Shown here in pieces: positions 27,031-35,168 of a stretch of 64,000 bases of DNA. The stretch comes from Planktosalinus sp963975935 (lineage in GTDB: Bacteria > Bacteroidota > Bacteroidia > Flavobacteriales > Flavobacteriaceae), in contig CAXBIQ010000006.1 of NCBI GenBank assembly GCA_963975935.1, forward strand, positions 1 to 64,000. The letters run 5' to 3'. Below the pieces are notes generated by a model, which searched no databases, had not been told where the DNA came from, and worked only from the letters and a program-made list of their open reading frames with translations. Both the position numbers and the translations under genes were made by a program. The first letter of the stretch is position 1. The number at the start of each line of letters is the position of its first letter.

Positions 27031-27519
27031 TTATATCTCGTCGCTGAACATTTTCTTTATTTCTTCGTCAGCTTCTTCATCTAAGGTGCTTCTGGATTTT
27101 CTCGTGCTCAACCTATGAGAAATAAAGGCCAGGAAAAATATGATAGGGAAGATAAATGGGAGCGCATCCCAAAAATCATACTCATCCATATATTTCACCT
27201 GATAATTTATAACACCGGAAAGTTGAAACAGAAACATAGTAAAGGGTACTAAAATAGCGTATTTCCACCAGCTTCTGGAGGTCAGGAACCACAGACCTGT
27301 CAGGATAACAAAGGTGACTTTTGTGAACAAGGCATGAAAATATACCTGAACACTACTGAATTGTCCGGCTTCAAAAGTCCCCAGATAGGTGTCCCAGGTT
27401 ACTTGATCTGCCGGGGCATACTTGTATATATAAAATAAAAATGGCGTAGAAATCAGTATTAATGAAATTACGCCACCTATAAGTAAGTCTTTTTTTCTAT
27501 CCGTTAATCGGGATTTCAT
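27031..27519 (-). CDS. hypothetical membrane protein
   Basis: A 162-residue protein with four hydrophobic segments (starting near VISLILISTPFLFYIY, FTKVTFVILTGLWFL, WWKYAILVPFTMFLF and FIFPIIFFLAFI), a short N-terminal basic region and an acidic tail (LDEEADEEIKKMF). I recognise no named family. The ATG at 27519 was chosen over 27555 because it reduces the overlap with the upstream lipoprotein gene to 23 bases. Function unknown. Confidence 0.65.
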   Translation of the reverse strand: MKSRLTDRKKDLLIGGVISLILISTPFLFYIYKYAPADQVTWDTYLGTFEAGQFSSVQVYFHALFTKVTFVILTGLWFLTSRSWWKYAILVPFTMFLFQLSGVINYQVKYMDEYDFWDALPFIFPIIFFLAFISHRLSTRKSRSTLDEEADEEIKKMFSDEI

Positions 27520-27619
27520 ATTTTGCTTTGTCAAGGTTTTGTTCGTCTTCTCCAATGGATTCGGGTGTGCAACTTGCTGCTAATGCTAGAACGCCTAAAG
27601 TAAAGATAAATTTTTTCAT
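27497..27619 (-). CDS. 40-residue lipoprotein overlapping the next gene
   Basis: A short ORF with a clear lipoprotein signal: KK near the N-terminus, hydrophobic FIFTLGVLALAA and a lipobox ending in Cys17, then a short acidic tail finishing KYEIPING. Total 40 residues. Small lipoproteins with this type of acidic stretch and IP-rich ending are common in Flavobacteriaceae. Its stop lies inside the next gene by 23 bases, which suggests coupled translation. Function unknown. Confidence 0.65.
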   Translation of the reverse strand: MKKFIFTLGVLALAASCTPESIGEDEQNLDKAKYEIPING

Positions 27620-27730
27620 AAGAGTAGTTTTTTTGTTAGATTTATATTACAAATAAACGAATAAATATGCTCTTAGTCGATTTTATGTTCAGAAAATTGT
27701 TAACATGTTATCAACAATGTTAAAATTTAG

Positions 27731-27760
27731 AAATAAAAAAAACTCCTGAGTAGGAGTTTT
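27731..27760 (-). terminator. terminator of the acidic lipoprotein gene
   Basis: AAAACTCCT (27739-27747) pairs with AGGAGTTTT (27752-27760) around GAGT. On the minus strand a T-rich tract follows, so it terminates the gene at 27787-28014. Confidence 0.8.
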
Positions 27761-27786
27761 CTTTCAAAAATAAGAAGTTTCGTTTG

Positions 27787-28014
27787 TTAGTTAGTTTCTT
27801 CCGTTTCTTCTTCAATCGATTCTTCAGTGTCATCAATAGCTTCTTCAGTTGCCTCTTCAACATCTTCTGCTGCTTCTTCCATTTCATCAATAGCTTCTTC
27901 AGTAGTTTCTTCAATAGCTTCAGCTGATTCTTCAGTTTTGTTTTCTGTATCTCTACAAGAAGTTATTGAAAACGTGAACATTAAAACAAAAATACTTAAA
28001 AATAATTTTTTCAT
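27787..28014 (-). CDS. small Glu-rich lipoprotein
   Basis: A 75-residue lipoprotein with lipobox ITSC (Cys20) followed by a mature chain of almost only Glu, Ala, Thr and Asp in a loose repeat of the type EEAxEEAIDEMEEA. Such a chain should form an extended acidic helix. The second, similar gene at 28987-29205 also begins MKKL, has SC followed by R(D/E)T and is very acidic. Both flank the S24 regulator. Function unknown; periplasmic or outer-membrane attachment is likely. Confidence 0.7.
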   Translation of the reverse strand: MKKLFLSIFVLMFTFSITSCRDTENKTEESAEAIEETTEEAIDEMEEAAEDVEEATEEAIDDTEESIEEETEETN

Positions 28015-28046
28015 TTTCTTTAGTTTTTAAATTGGTTATTAAGCTA

Positions 28047-28054
28047 CAAAGCTA
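28047..28054 (-). promoter_or_regulatory. -7 promoter element of the Glu-rich lipoprotein
   Basis: On the minus strand TAGCTTTG matches TAnnTTTG and lies 33 bases before the ATG. No clear -33 TTG is present. Confidence 0.45.
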
Positions 28055-28126
28055 TTAAATATTTCTATTTTTTTAACAGGCAGTACTCTTTTTTTCAATT
28101 TAATAAGGATATTTAAAAATAATCCA

Positions 28127-28148
28127 CCAATATTTGGATATATTCCAA
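28127..28148. promoter_or_regulatory. candidate operator between the S24 regulator and the Glu-rich lipoprotein
   Basis: Three half-sites overlap: CCAA-TAT-TTGG (28127-28137) and TTGGA-TATAT-TCCAA (28134-28148). Both are inverted repeats, placed about 40 bases before the S24 regulator ATG and in the region shared with the divergent lipoprotein. This is where an autoregulatory HTH protein would bind. Confidence 0.45.
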
Positions 28149-28184
28149 TAATATACTTATTTTAGTTCTTTAAATTCTTTAGCT

Positions 28185-28949
28185 ATGAAAGATACCCTGC
28201 CCATTGAAGCCACTAGGTTCAAATCTGTAAGAGAAGAGTTGCGTTATACCCAGCAGGCATTTGCTGAGTTATTGCAAATCCCATCCACAACAGCCGATAT
28301 AGAGCGCGGTAAAACCAAAATATCAGGTCAGGTAGTGATGGGCCTGATGAAACACTTTCAGATTAACCCTTTGTGGTTGTTTGGTGAAGCTAAAGAAAAG
28401 TATATTAAAAAGACACCGCATGATATTTTACCCAAGGTGATTTCCATCAACTCCCAAACCAATGAGAATATCCTGCTGGTAAATGAAAAGGCCGCTGCCG
28501 GTTATCCGCATAATATTCAGGACCCGCAATGGTATGAGCGCTTACCGGCTTTTGATTTGCCGTTGCCCCAGTTCAGGAATGCGACCTACAGGGGCTTTCA
28601 GGTAGAGGGAGACAGCATGTTGCCCACCATCAAACCCGGTGAGTGGGTCATTGGTAAAGCAATGAGCAGTTTTAGCGAAATGATCAACAACCGCGTATAT
28701 GTGATTGTTCTTTCAGATTCTATTCTGGTGAAAAAGATTCAAAAGCTTCCTGAGAAAAACAAACTTAAATTAATATCATTCAATGAGGGATACCTGCCGG
28801 TGGAAATAAACTTCAGCGAAGTTCAGGAGATTTGGCTGGTGAACAGCAAATTGTCTTTTGGTATTGAAGATGCTTCAGAAAGCAATTTGTTGAAGGAGTT
28901 AAAGGAGTCTATGCAGGAATTAAAAAGCCAGCTTAATAAAATAAACTGA
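28185..28949 (+). CDS. HTH transcriptional regulator with S24 (LexA-like) peptidase domain
   Basis: A 254-residue protein with an N-terminal XRE-type helix-turn-helix (residues 12-66, TQQAFAELLQIPSTTADIERG) and a C-terminal LexA/UmuD-type domain. It shows an Ala-Gly site in AAAGY (105-106), the catalytic Ser144 in GDSMLPTIKPGEW and Lys183/184 in ILVKKIQK. These residues are what self-cleaving repressors need. A short coiled coil closes the protein. It could respond to DNA damage, but the targets are unknown; the flanking lipoproteins are the nearest candidates. Confidence 0.9.
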   Translation: MKDTLPIEATRFKSVREELRYTQQAFAELLQIPSTTADIERGKTKISGQVVMGLMKHFQINPLWLFGEAKEKYIKKTPHDILPKVISINSQTNENILLVNEKAAAGYPHNIQDPQWYERLPAFDLPLPQFRNATYRGFQVEGDSMLPTIKPGEWVIGKAMSSFSEMINNRVYVIVLSDSILVKKIQKLPEKNKLKLISFNEGYLPVEINFSEVQEIWLVNSKLSFGIEDASESNLLKELKESMQELKSQLNKIN

Positions 28950-28981
28950 TACAGACAGCATAACTGCCTGTACCAGTTTTT
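28942..28981 (+). terminator. terminator of the S24 regulator
   Basis: AAACTG and TACAGACAG (28943-28958) pair with CTGCCTGTA and CAGTTT (28964-28979) with two mismatches, around a 5-base loop, followed by TT. The hairpin overlaps the stop codon. Confidence 0.65.
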
Positions 28982-28986
28982 AAAAT

Positions 28987-29205
28987 TTAGTTATCGTCAC
29001 CAATTTTGTCAATCGCTTTGTCAATTTCTTCATTGACTTCACTATCTACCTTTTCGCCGGCGCGTTCAATAGCACCTTTTGACTCTTCAGTTTCGACTCT
29101 TACTTCTTTAGTAACTTCTTTGGTTTCCGTCTTAGTTTCACGACAAGAAACAAAAACAATACTTGCTGAAAATATAACAGCAATCATTAAAATTAATTTT
29201 TTCAT
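28987..29205 (-). CDS. small charged lipoprotein
   Basis: A 72-residue lipoprotein with lipobox FVSC (Cys21) and a mature chain rich in Glu, Lys and Thr (KEVTKEVRVETEES, then EEIDKAIDKIGDDN). It resembles the Glu-rich lipoprotein at 27787-28014 in its signal region and the C-R-(D/E)-T start of its mature chain. It converges on the S24 regulator. Function unknown. Confidence 0.65.
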   Translation of the reverse strand: MKKLILMIAVIFSASIVFVSCRETKTETKEVTKEVRVETEESKGAIERAGEKVDSEVNEEIDKAIDKIGDDN

Positions 29206-29276
29206 AGTTATTAGATTAAGTGTTTATGAGTTGCAAGATATTACTATTTTTTTATAAACTGAAATCGCGGGTATTT

Positions 29277-30515
29277 TTAAGGTGCAATACCCTGTAATTC
29301 TTTTAGTATAGTTTGAGTGGCACCGGTATTGTTTTGAACAAAATGACCGTTGATCATTCCTGTTTTTTCCCTGAAACCTTTGTTCTTTACCAGTTTATCA
29401 GCAATCTCCTCAAACTCTTCCCGGGTTGCCACCGAAAACAACCCCGCCCTGCTTTGCAATGCTTTTGCTTCGGGGAAGGTATCATAGTTCTTACCAATTA
29501 TAAGCGGAACCCCAAAAGTGGCCGCTTCCAGTATGTTGTGCAGGCCTGATGATCCCATACCTCCACCCACATAGGCGATATCGGCATAACTGTATGCCTT
29601 TTTTAAAAGCCCGATGGTATCCAGAACAAACACCTTATACGCACTCAAATCCTTTCCGTCCATTTCAGTGTACCGCACACATTTTCCTGTCAGCTGTTTT
29701 TGAAAAGCATCCATCTGCTCTTTTTTGAGATTGTGGGGGGCCACGATAAACTTGATGTTTTCAGAAGCATTGATATAATCTATCAGGATGCTCTCATCTT
29801 CCGGCCAGGTGCTTCCTGCGACGATGCAGAGAGAATTTCCTTTAAACCTTTCGATAAAATCCAGGTCATTGTTTTCTTCAATTTGTTTGGAAACCCGGTC
29901 ATAACGGGTATCGCCGCTTACGGTAACCTGTTTTATGGAAATGGATTCCAGCAGCTGTCTTGACGTCTCGTCCTGAACGAAAATATGAGTAAAGCTCCCC
30001 AACACCTTCCGCATCCAGAAACCGTGAGGTTTAAAAAACACCTGTTTCTTCCGGAAGAGTGCCGAGATGAGGTAGGCTGGCACCATTCGCTTGCGCAACT
30101 CCAGCAAATAATTGGGCCAGAACTCATACTTTACAAACAACACCACCTCAGGATTGACTAGGTCCAAAAAGCGCTTCACGTTGCTTTTGGTATCCAGCGG
30201 CAGGTACACCGTTACATCCCCAATCGAACTGTTCTTTTTGTTCTCATAGCCCGAGGGCGAAAAGAAGGTGACCAGCAGTTTGTGGTCCGGATATTCTTTT
30301 TTTACGGCTTCCATTACAGGAAGCCCCTGTTCATATTCACCCAAAGAGGCACAATGAAACCAAATGGTCTTATCTGAAGGGGCAATGTTTTCTTCCAGCG
30401 TCTCAAATACCTGCTTTCTTCCGGTTACAAATTGTTTCATTTTTGTTGAAAACAATCCGCTGAGCGGAAGTACCGCGGCTGTAATGGAAGAAAGTGTGGA
30501 ATACAAAAATCGCAT
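29277..30515 (-). CDS. waaA: 3-deoxy-D-manno-octulosonic acid transferase
   Basis: WaaA (KdtA) adds Kdo to lipid A in the inner membrane. The 412-residue protein has an N-terminal membrane-anchoring hydrophobic segment, the IWFHCASLGEYEQG motif, KYEFWPNYL and the C-terminal GGGMGSSGLHNILEAATFG sugar-nucleotide binding stretch. Length is usual. It is divergent from the DegT aminotransferase and next to galE, consistent with an LPS/sugar group. Confidence 0.95.
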   Translation of the reverse strand: MRFLYSTLSSITAAVLPLSGLFSTKMKQFVTGRKQVFETLEENIAPSDKTIWFHCASLGEYEQGLPVMEAVKKEYPDHKLLVTFFSPSGYENKKNSSIGDVTVYLPLDTKSNVKRFLDLVNPEVVLFVKYEFWPNYLLELRKRMVPAYLISALFRKKQVFFKPHGFWMRKVLGSFTHIFVQDETSRQLLESISIKQVTVSGDTRYDRVSKQIEENNDLDFIERFKGNSLCIVAGSTWPEDESILIDYINASENIKFIVAPHNLKKEQMDAFQKQLTGKCVRYTEMDGKDLSAYKVFVLDTIGLLKKAYSYADIAYVGGGMGSSGLHNILEAATFGVPLIIGKNYDTFPEAKALQSRAGLFSVATREEFEEIADKLVKNKGFREKTGMINGHFVQNNTGATQTILKELQGIAP

Positions 30516-30581
30516 AGAGGTCTATTGTCTTGCTAAAATACATCTCTTTGTGAAAATACATGGTTTCCCCCGCAATTTTCT

Positions 30582-30589
30582 TATTTTTG
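30582..30589 (+). promoter_or_regulatory. -7 promoter element of the DegT aminotransferase
   Basis: TATTTTTG matches TAnnTTTG, 24 bases before the ATG at 30613. No clear TTG at -33. Confidence 0.45.
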
Positions 30590-30612
30590 TGTCCTTACCT
30601 TATCTAATATTT

Positions 30613-31779
30613 ATGAAGAAAATCCAAATGGTCGACCTTAAGGGTCAATATGAAGGCATCAAAGAACAAGTCAATCAATCCATCAACGAAGTACTTGAAA
30701 ACAATGCATATATAAACGGTCCCGAGGTACACAGTTTTCAAAAAGAACTGGAGGCTTATCTGGGTGTAAAGCATGTGATTCCCTGCGCCAACGGGACTGA
30801 TGCATTGCAGATAGCCATGATGGGCCTCAATTTAAAACCCGGTGACGAGGTCATCACAGCCGACTTCACCTTTGCGGCCACCGTTGAGGTGATTGCCCTG
30901 TTGCAGTTGACCCCGGTATTGGTTGATGTCTATCCAGACACCTTTAATATCAATATCGAGGCGCTAGAAAAAGCGATTACCCCCAAAACCAAAGCCATCG
31001 TGCCTGTGCACCTCTTTGGACAAAGTGCCAATATGGACGCCATTATGGCTGTCGCCGAAAAGCACAACCTCTATGTTATCGAGGACAATGCACAAGCCAT
31101 AGGTGCGAACTATACCTTTAAAAACGGAAGCAAAAAGAAGGCGGGAACCATTGGTCACGTGGGTGCTACTTCTTTTTTCCCGTCAAAAAACCTGGGGTGT
31201 TATGGAGACGGCGGTGCTATATTTACCAATGATGATGACCTGGCACACACCCTGCGCGGCATCGTAAACCACGGGATGTATGAGCGGTACTACCATGATG
31301 TGGTGGGCGTGAATTCACGACTGGATTCCATTCAGGCAGCGGTGTTGCGTGCGAAATTGCCAAATCTCAACAGCTATAACAAAGCCCGTCAGGAAGCAGC
31401 CCGAAAATATACAGCAGCCTTAAAAGACCATCCGGCGATTGAAACCCCGGTAACGGTTACAAACGTTGACTGCAACAAGACAAACGGCATTTGTGATACC
31501 TGCGATTGCCACGTGTTTCACCAGTACACCTTGAAGATTACCAATGGAATGCGCGATGCCCTTGCAAAGCATTTGCAGGAGAAAAACATCCCGCACGGGA
31601 TTTATTACCCCATACCGTTGCACAGTCAAAAGGCCTATAAAGATTCACGCTACAATGAAGCCGATTTCCCCGTGACCAACCAACTGGTCAAGGAAGTCAT
31701 TTCATTGCCTATGCACACCGAGCTGGATGATGAGCAGATTGGGTTTATTACACAGACTATATTAGGGTTTTTAAAATAA
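30613..31779 (+). CDS. DegT/DnrJ/EryC1/StrS family aminotransferase
   Basis: A 388-residue PLP aminotransferase of the sugar/aminosugar type. The PLP lysine is in FFPSKNLGCYGDGGA, EDNAQAIGA precedes it and the protein ends in the usual C-terminal region. An ORF open from 30364 overlaps waaA; the ATG at 30613 (MKKIQMVDLKGQYEG) is the right start. It contains an insertion near residue 287 with Cx6CxxCxCH, which looks like a metal-binding knuckle and is not part of the basic fold. Substrate likely a keto-sugar nucleotide. Confidence 0.9.
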   Translation: MKKIQMVDLKGQYEGIKEQVNQSINEVLENNAYINGPEVHSFQKELEAYLGVKHVIPCANGTDALQIAMMGLNLKPGDEVITADFTFAATVEVIALLQLTPVLVDVYPDTFNINIEALEKAITPKTKAIVPVHLFGQSANMDAIMAVAEKHNLYVIEDNAQAIGANYTFKNGSKKKAGTIGHVGATSFFPSKNLGCYGDGGAIFTNDDDLAHTLRGIVNHGMYERYYHDVVGVNSRLDSIQAAVLRAKLPNLNSYNKARQEAARKYTAALKDHPAIETPVTVTNVDCNKTNGICDTCDCHVFHQYTLKITNGMRDALAKHLQEKNIPHGIYYPIPLHSQKAYKDSRYNEADFPVTNQLVKEVISLPMHTELDDEQIGFITQTILGFLK

Positions 31780-31799
31780 ACATATTTCCCCCTTCCGGT

Positions 31800-31819
31800 C
31801 ACTGAGCGAAGTCGAAGTG
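31800..31819. repeat. GAGCGAAGTCGA hairpin element, copy 1
   Basis: CACT (31800-31803) and AGTG (31816-31819) flank the 12-base loop GAGCGAAGTCGA. C-rich and G-rich DNA just outside can extend the stem. A second copy with a different but still complementary stem is at 41890-41913. Confidence 0.6.
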
Positions 31820-31883
31820 TGGAGGGGGTTAGGGGGAGGACTCCCATTAATTTTTAGTTATATTTACGTTTAATCATTTTAAT

Positions 31884-31913
31884 AACGAGACCCCCGCCTT
31901 CGCGGGGGTGTGG
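31884..31913. repeat. dispersed palindromic element, copy B (before galE)
   Basis: ACCCCCGC-CTTC-GCGGGGGT (about 31890-31909) is a strong hairpin. Its right flank TGGAT directly precedes the galE ATG, as also seen for thyA. Confidence 0.7.
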
Positions 31914-31915
31914 AT

Positions 31916-32935
31916 ATGAAGATACTGGTTACAGGAGGATTGGGTTATATTGGGTCGCACACGGCCGTTGCCTTGCAGCAAGCAGGCTTTGAAGTTTTAA
32001 TCGTGGACAATATGTCCAATTCATCTATTGATGTTTTGGAAGGTATTACCCGGATTACCGGGGTTACCCCACAGTTCAAATACCTTGACCTGCGCGACAA
32101 GGCAGAGGTGCACCACTACTTTAAAACCCATAAGGACATTGACGGTATCATTCATTTTGCGGCTTCCAAAGCCGTGGGTGAAAGTGTGGAAAATCCTTTG
32201 TTGTATTACGAAAACAACCTGACTACACTGGTCTATATGCTTCAGGAGTGTGCCAAATACAACATCAATAACTTTATTTTCAGTTCGTCTTGTACGGTTT
32301 ACGGAGAACCAGACAGCCTGCCCATCACTGAAAGCGCCCCGGTAAAAACGGCCACCTCGCCTTACGGGAATACCAAGCAAATCAGTGAAGAAATCATTTT
32401 TGATACCACTCAGGTATCCCCTATAAAAGCTATTGCCTTGCGCTATTTCAATCCAATTGGCGCTCACGAGTCCGGTGAAATAGGGGAGTTGCCCCTGGGC
32501 GTGCCCCAAAACCTGGTTCCTTTTATCACCCAGACTGCCATTGGTTTGCGCGAGCAATTGTCGGTATTTGGAAATGATTATGATACCGCAGACGGCAGCT
32601 GCATCCGTGATTACATACACGTGATGGACCTGGCCGAAGCCCATGTGGTTGCTTTAAAGCGCCTGCTTGACAACAAACAAGAAGACGCTTTTGAAGTGTT
32701 TAATGTGGGAACGGGCACAGGCTCCTCGGTTTTTGAAGTCATCAAAGCCTTTGAAAACGTTACCGGAACCCCTTTAAATTACAAAGTGGTTGACCGCCGC
32801 CCGGGTGATGTGGTGGCTGTCTATGCCGACACCACCAAAGCCAATACCCAACTGGGCTGGAACGCCCAACGCGACCTGGAAACCGCCCTGCGCTCCGCCT
32901 GGAAATGGGAGCAAAAAGTGCGGAAGGAGCAATAG
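31916..32935 (+). CDS. galE: UDP-glucose 4-epimerase
   Basis: GalE interconverts UDP-glucose and UDP-galactose. The 339-residue SDR protein starts KILVTGGLGYIGSHT (NAD+ binding), has the SSCTVYGEP and SPYGNTKQISEE (catalytic Tyr-xxx-Lys) motifs and ends with WKWEQK. A GTG two codons earlier (31910) is an alternative, but ATG at 31916 fits the family. The ATG lies right after a palindromic repeat. Confidence 0.95.
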   Translation: MKILVTGGLGYIGSHTAVALQQAGFEVLIVDNMSNSSIDVLEGITRITGVTPQFKYLDLRDKAEVHHYFKTHKDIDGIIHFAASKAVGESVENPLLYYENNLTTLVYMLQECAKYNINNFIFSSSCTVYGEPDSLPITESAPVKTATSPYGNTKQISEEIIFDTTQVSPIKAIALRYFNPIGAHESGEIGELPLGVPQNLVPFITQTAIGLREQLSVFGNDYDTADGSCIRDYIHVMDLAEAHVVALKRLLDNKQEDAFEVFNVGTGTGSSVFEVIKAFENVTGTPLNYKVVDRRPGDVVAVYADTTKANTQLGWNAQRDLETALRSAWKWEQKVRKEQ

Positions 32936-33167
32936 GCTTTTGGTTCTATGGGTTCCTTTAGAGATATGAGTATCTGGAGTAATGTTTTATATAGGAAAAG
33001 CCGTTTATGTAAATTACATTGACAGAACAATAAGTAAGAACCATTATCTTAATAGAGTTTTCAGTACGGCAACAAGAGTTGATAATTCAAATAATATATA
33101 AAGGTCAAAAGGGTAAAACACTTCTTGGAGTTGTAAGATAAATTGATTCCCAAAAAGATAAATAGCT

Positions 33168-33362
33168 ATGAAAATAGTTTTTGGAATACTGTGTATAGGG
33201 GTTGGCATTACCTCATTGTATTTTATTTTAAAAAATGATAGGGTTCTAAATTCTTTAAGAGAATTAGAAACAGATAGAGGTATTTCCTATTATGCTGGCC
33301 TTTTCGCTGCAATCGTGTTTTTAATTATGGGTGTATCATTAATAATTAATTTCTTTCAGTAA
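33168..33362 (+). CDS. small two-helix membrane protein
   Basis: A 64-residue protein with two membrane segments (about residues 4-21 and 44-62). It begins an A+T-rich accessory stretch. No known family. It is the first of three same-direction genes, each with membrane or lipoprotein signals. About 230 bases of non-coding DNA precede it and hold nothing I can name. Confidence 0.5.
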   Translation: MKIVFGILCIGVGITSLYFILKNDRVLNSLRELETDRGISYYAGLFAAIVFLIMGVSLIINFFQ

Positions 33363-33423
33363 TTTTATAAACGTGCATAATCAGGGAATCCCACTGCGAA
33401 TTGTGGTCAATGACTTTTTATAT

Positions 33424-33891
33424 ATGGAACTAAATGAAATAATTGAACAAAAAGTATCTACATTTAAAGAAAGGTTGTCAGATAAATCAACATCAGAAAA
33501 AAAGCTATTCCATTATAACTCTGTTGTGAACCTATCAATGAGAATTATTTTATATAAAGAAGAAAAGGCTAATAGTTTAAAAGTGAAACTTATAGGATTT
33601 TTTGATGAAATAGAGAGTTGTAATTATCATATTAATGGAAAATATGAGAGTTCATTAATTCATAATAAGTATGTTTTACCTATTTCTTTATATTTATTTA
33701 AAAAAGAAAATTTTTTATCCAATGCTGATTTAAGATTACTTACTGTAATAGGGGTTGGAATTGATGTAATACTTTATTTTCTTGTGTCTGGATACATCTA
33801 TCCGATATTTATTTTATTGTTTATTATTTTAGGAGTTTACAGGCGAAGACAAGCTAAAAAAGACGGTAAATATGCAACGATGTTTTGGTAA
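33424..33891 (+). CDS. hypothetical protein with C-terminal two-helix hairpin
   Basis: A 155-residue protein (ATG at 33424; 33373 gives a weaker extension) with a soluble, Lys-rich N-terminal part of about 95 residues and two C-terminal membrane helices (LLTVIGVGIDVILYFLVSG and YIYPIFILLFIILGVY). Codon use is strongly A/T-biased compared with flanking genes. Such solitary proteins are often immunity proteins or recent acquisitions, but nothing here proves it. Confidence 0.55.
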   Translation: MELNEIIEQKVSTFKERLSDKSTSEKKLFHYNSVVNLSMRIILYKEEKANSLKVKLIGFFDEIESCNYHINGKYESSLIHNKYVLPISLYLFKKENFLSNADLRLLTVIGVGIDVILYFLVSGYIYPIFILLFIILGVYRRRQAKKDGKYATMFW

Positions 33892-33949
33892 TCGTTTTAC
33901 TCAAATCCGGTATACTTTATTTAACGTTTAGCCTATTAAAAGAAGGCCT

Positions 33950-34582
33950 ATGAAAAAGAAATGTTTTTATATTTTAATACCCTTATTTTATACTCTGTTT
34001 ACACTTTCAAGTTGTAAAACTTATAAAAATGAAATGATTTCAACAGGTTGGGTAAATGAAGCTATTACAAACGCTATACTCGATTTCTCCAATTCGAGTC
34101 GTTTTTACAATCAAAACAAAATATTTTCGGTAAGAGCCCACGATACATTACATAGAATGGCTTTAGTAAATACAAATGAAAATCTTGATAGTTGGGTTAA
34201 GGGAGAAATACAAGAAGGCATACTATCTGTAAGCATAATTCCCAGACCAAAAGAAAACAAACTACTTCTAACAGCAGAGACAATAGTGGGTAGCAAAGGC
34301 AAGTTGCCTTCCAGGTTTATTGAAATTAATGAAAAACTTTTCTTTTGGTGGGACGATGATTTTCCACTTTCACAAGCCGCACTTGATGTATATTCTAAAT
34401 ACGACCTGCTTCAAGATGATGAAGGTGGTATAATTCAATTACCGGATTTCATTATTGATGATTCTCAAAAAGCAGTTGATTATTATTTTTGTAAAAATAA
34501 TTTATTAAAATACAAAAAGGTAACCACAAAAATAGCTATGGGATATTACGATATCCCCAAATTGGAATGTCATAATATGTGA
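33950..34582 (+). CDS. hypothetical lipoprotein
   Basis: A 210-residue lipoprotein with lipobox LSSC (Cys22) after a hydrophobic stretch. The mature chain contains FFWWDDDFPLSQ and an acidic C-terminal half with LPDFIIDDSQKAVDYYFC. No family recognised. A+T-rich like its neighbours. Confidence 0.6.
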   Translation: MKKKCFYILIPLFYTLFTLSSCKTYKNEMISTGWVNEAITNAILDFSNSSRFYNQNKIFSVRAHDTLHRMALVNTNENLDSWVKGEIQEGILSVSIIPRPKENKLLLTAETIVGSKGKLPSRFIEINEKLFFWWDDDFPLSQAALDVYSKYDLLQDDEGGIIQLPDFIIDDSQKAVDYYFCKNNLLKYKKVTTKIAMGYYDIPKLECHNM

Positions 34583-35168
34583 TAAACTCTTACTATATCT
34601 ACAAGTTCAACTGTATAAAATTGTAGTATGGTCACGTGTAAATCATTTTATATTAAATTAGTTTCCCTCAAAGCCCTGCGACTTTACCCAACGGCCATCC
34701 TGAACCAACCCTCCCCAAACCCCTATCAACATCCCACCGCATACGTGCAAGAAACCCGTATCATTTCGGTTCCTTTACCCAAGAACCCCGCTTGAAACCT
34801 TTCCGATTAAAGCCCTGTTAAGCAAGGTTTTATAGTGCATTCCTTGTATTCTCATTCCACCTTAGCGCATAGATAGCGCGTTGATAGCCCATAGTTTGCC
34901 CGTAAATACAGGGGTTTAACGTGCTTTTAACGCGCTATCAATGGGTAACGCGTAAGTCTGGAGCGAGATCCGGGTTTGCAAGCGGGTTGTTGGCAGGTAT
35001 GCGGGAGGGGTTGCAGGGGGATATGGCTGGTGTGCCTGAGGAACTTAAAATCAGCTAATTGGAAAGTTTTCGTATCTTTAAAGCGATGATTTCCGGGAAG
35101 GGAAGGTGTGCGGTGGTTTGCACCGGATGCTGTCCCGGGAGGCGTCAACAACCTAAATAAACAACCCA
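34583..35168. other. long non-coding island with inverted repeat
   Basis: About 590 bases without a credible gene. The middle (about 34670-35040) is visibly richer in G and C than the neighbours. It contains an 11-bp inverted repeat, GATAGCGCGTT (34872-34882) and AACGCGCTATC (34929-34939), and several related TAGCGC/GCGCTA segments. A minus-strand ORF covering 34927-35187 has a non-protein-like composition. A structured RNA, decayed mobile DNA or dead gene are possible; no choice can be made by eye. Confidence 0.45.

Noticed and set aside
27720..27914. Lys-rich 64-codon ORF
   Set aside because: A frame shadow of the Glu-rich lipoprotein gene and its terminator.
34872..34939. Insertion sequence ends
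   Set aside because: Inverted repeats are only 46 bases apart and no transposase frame is present.
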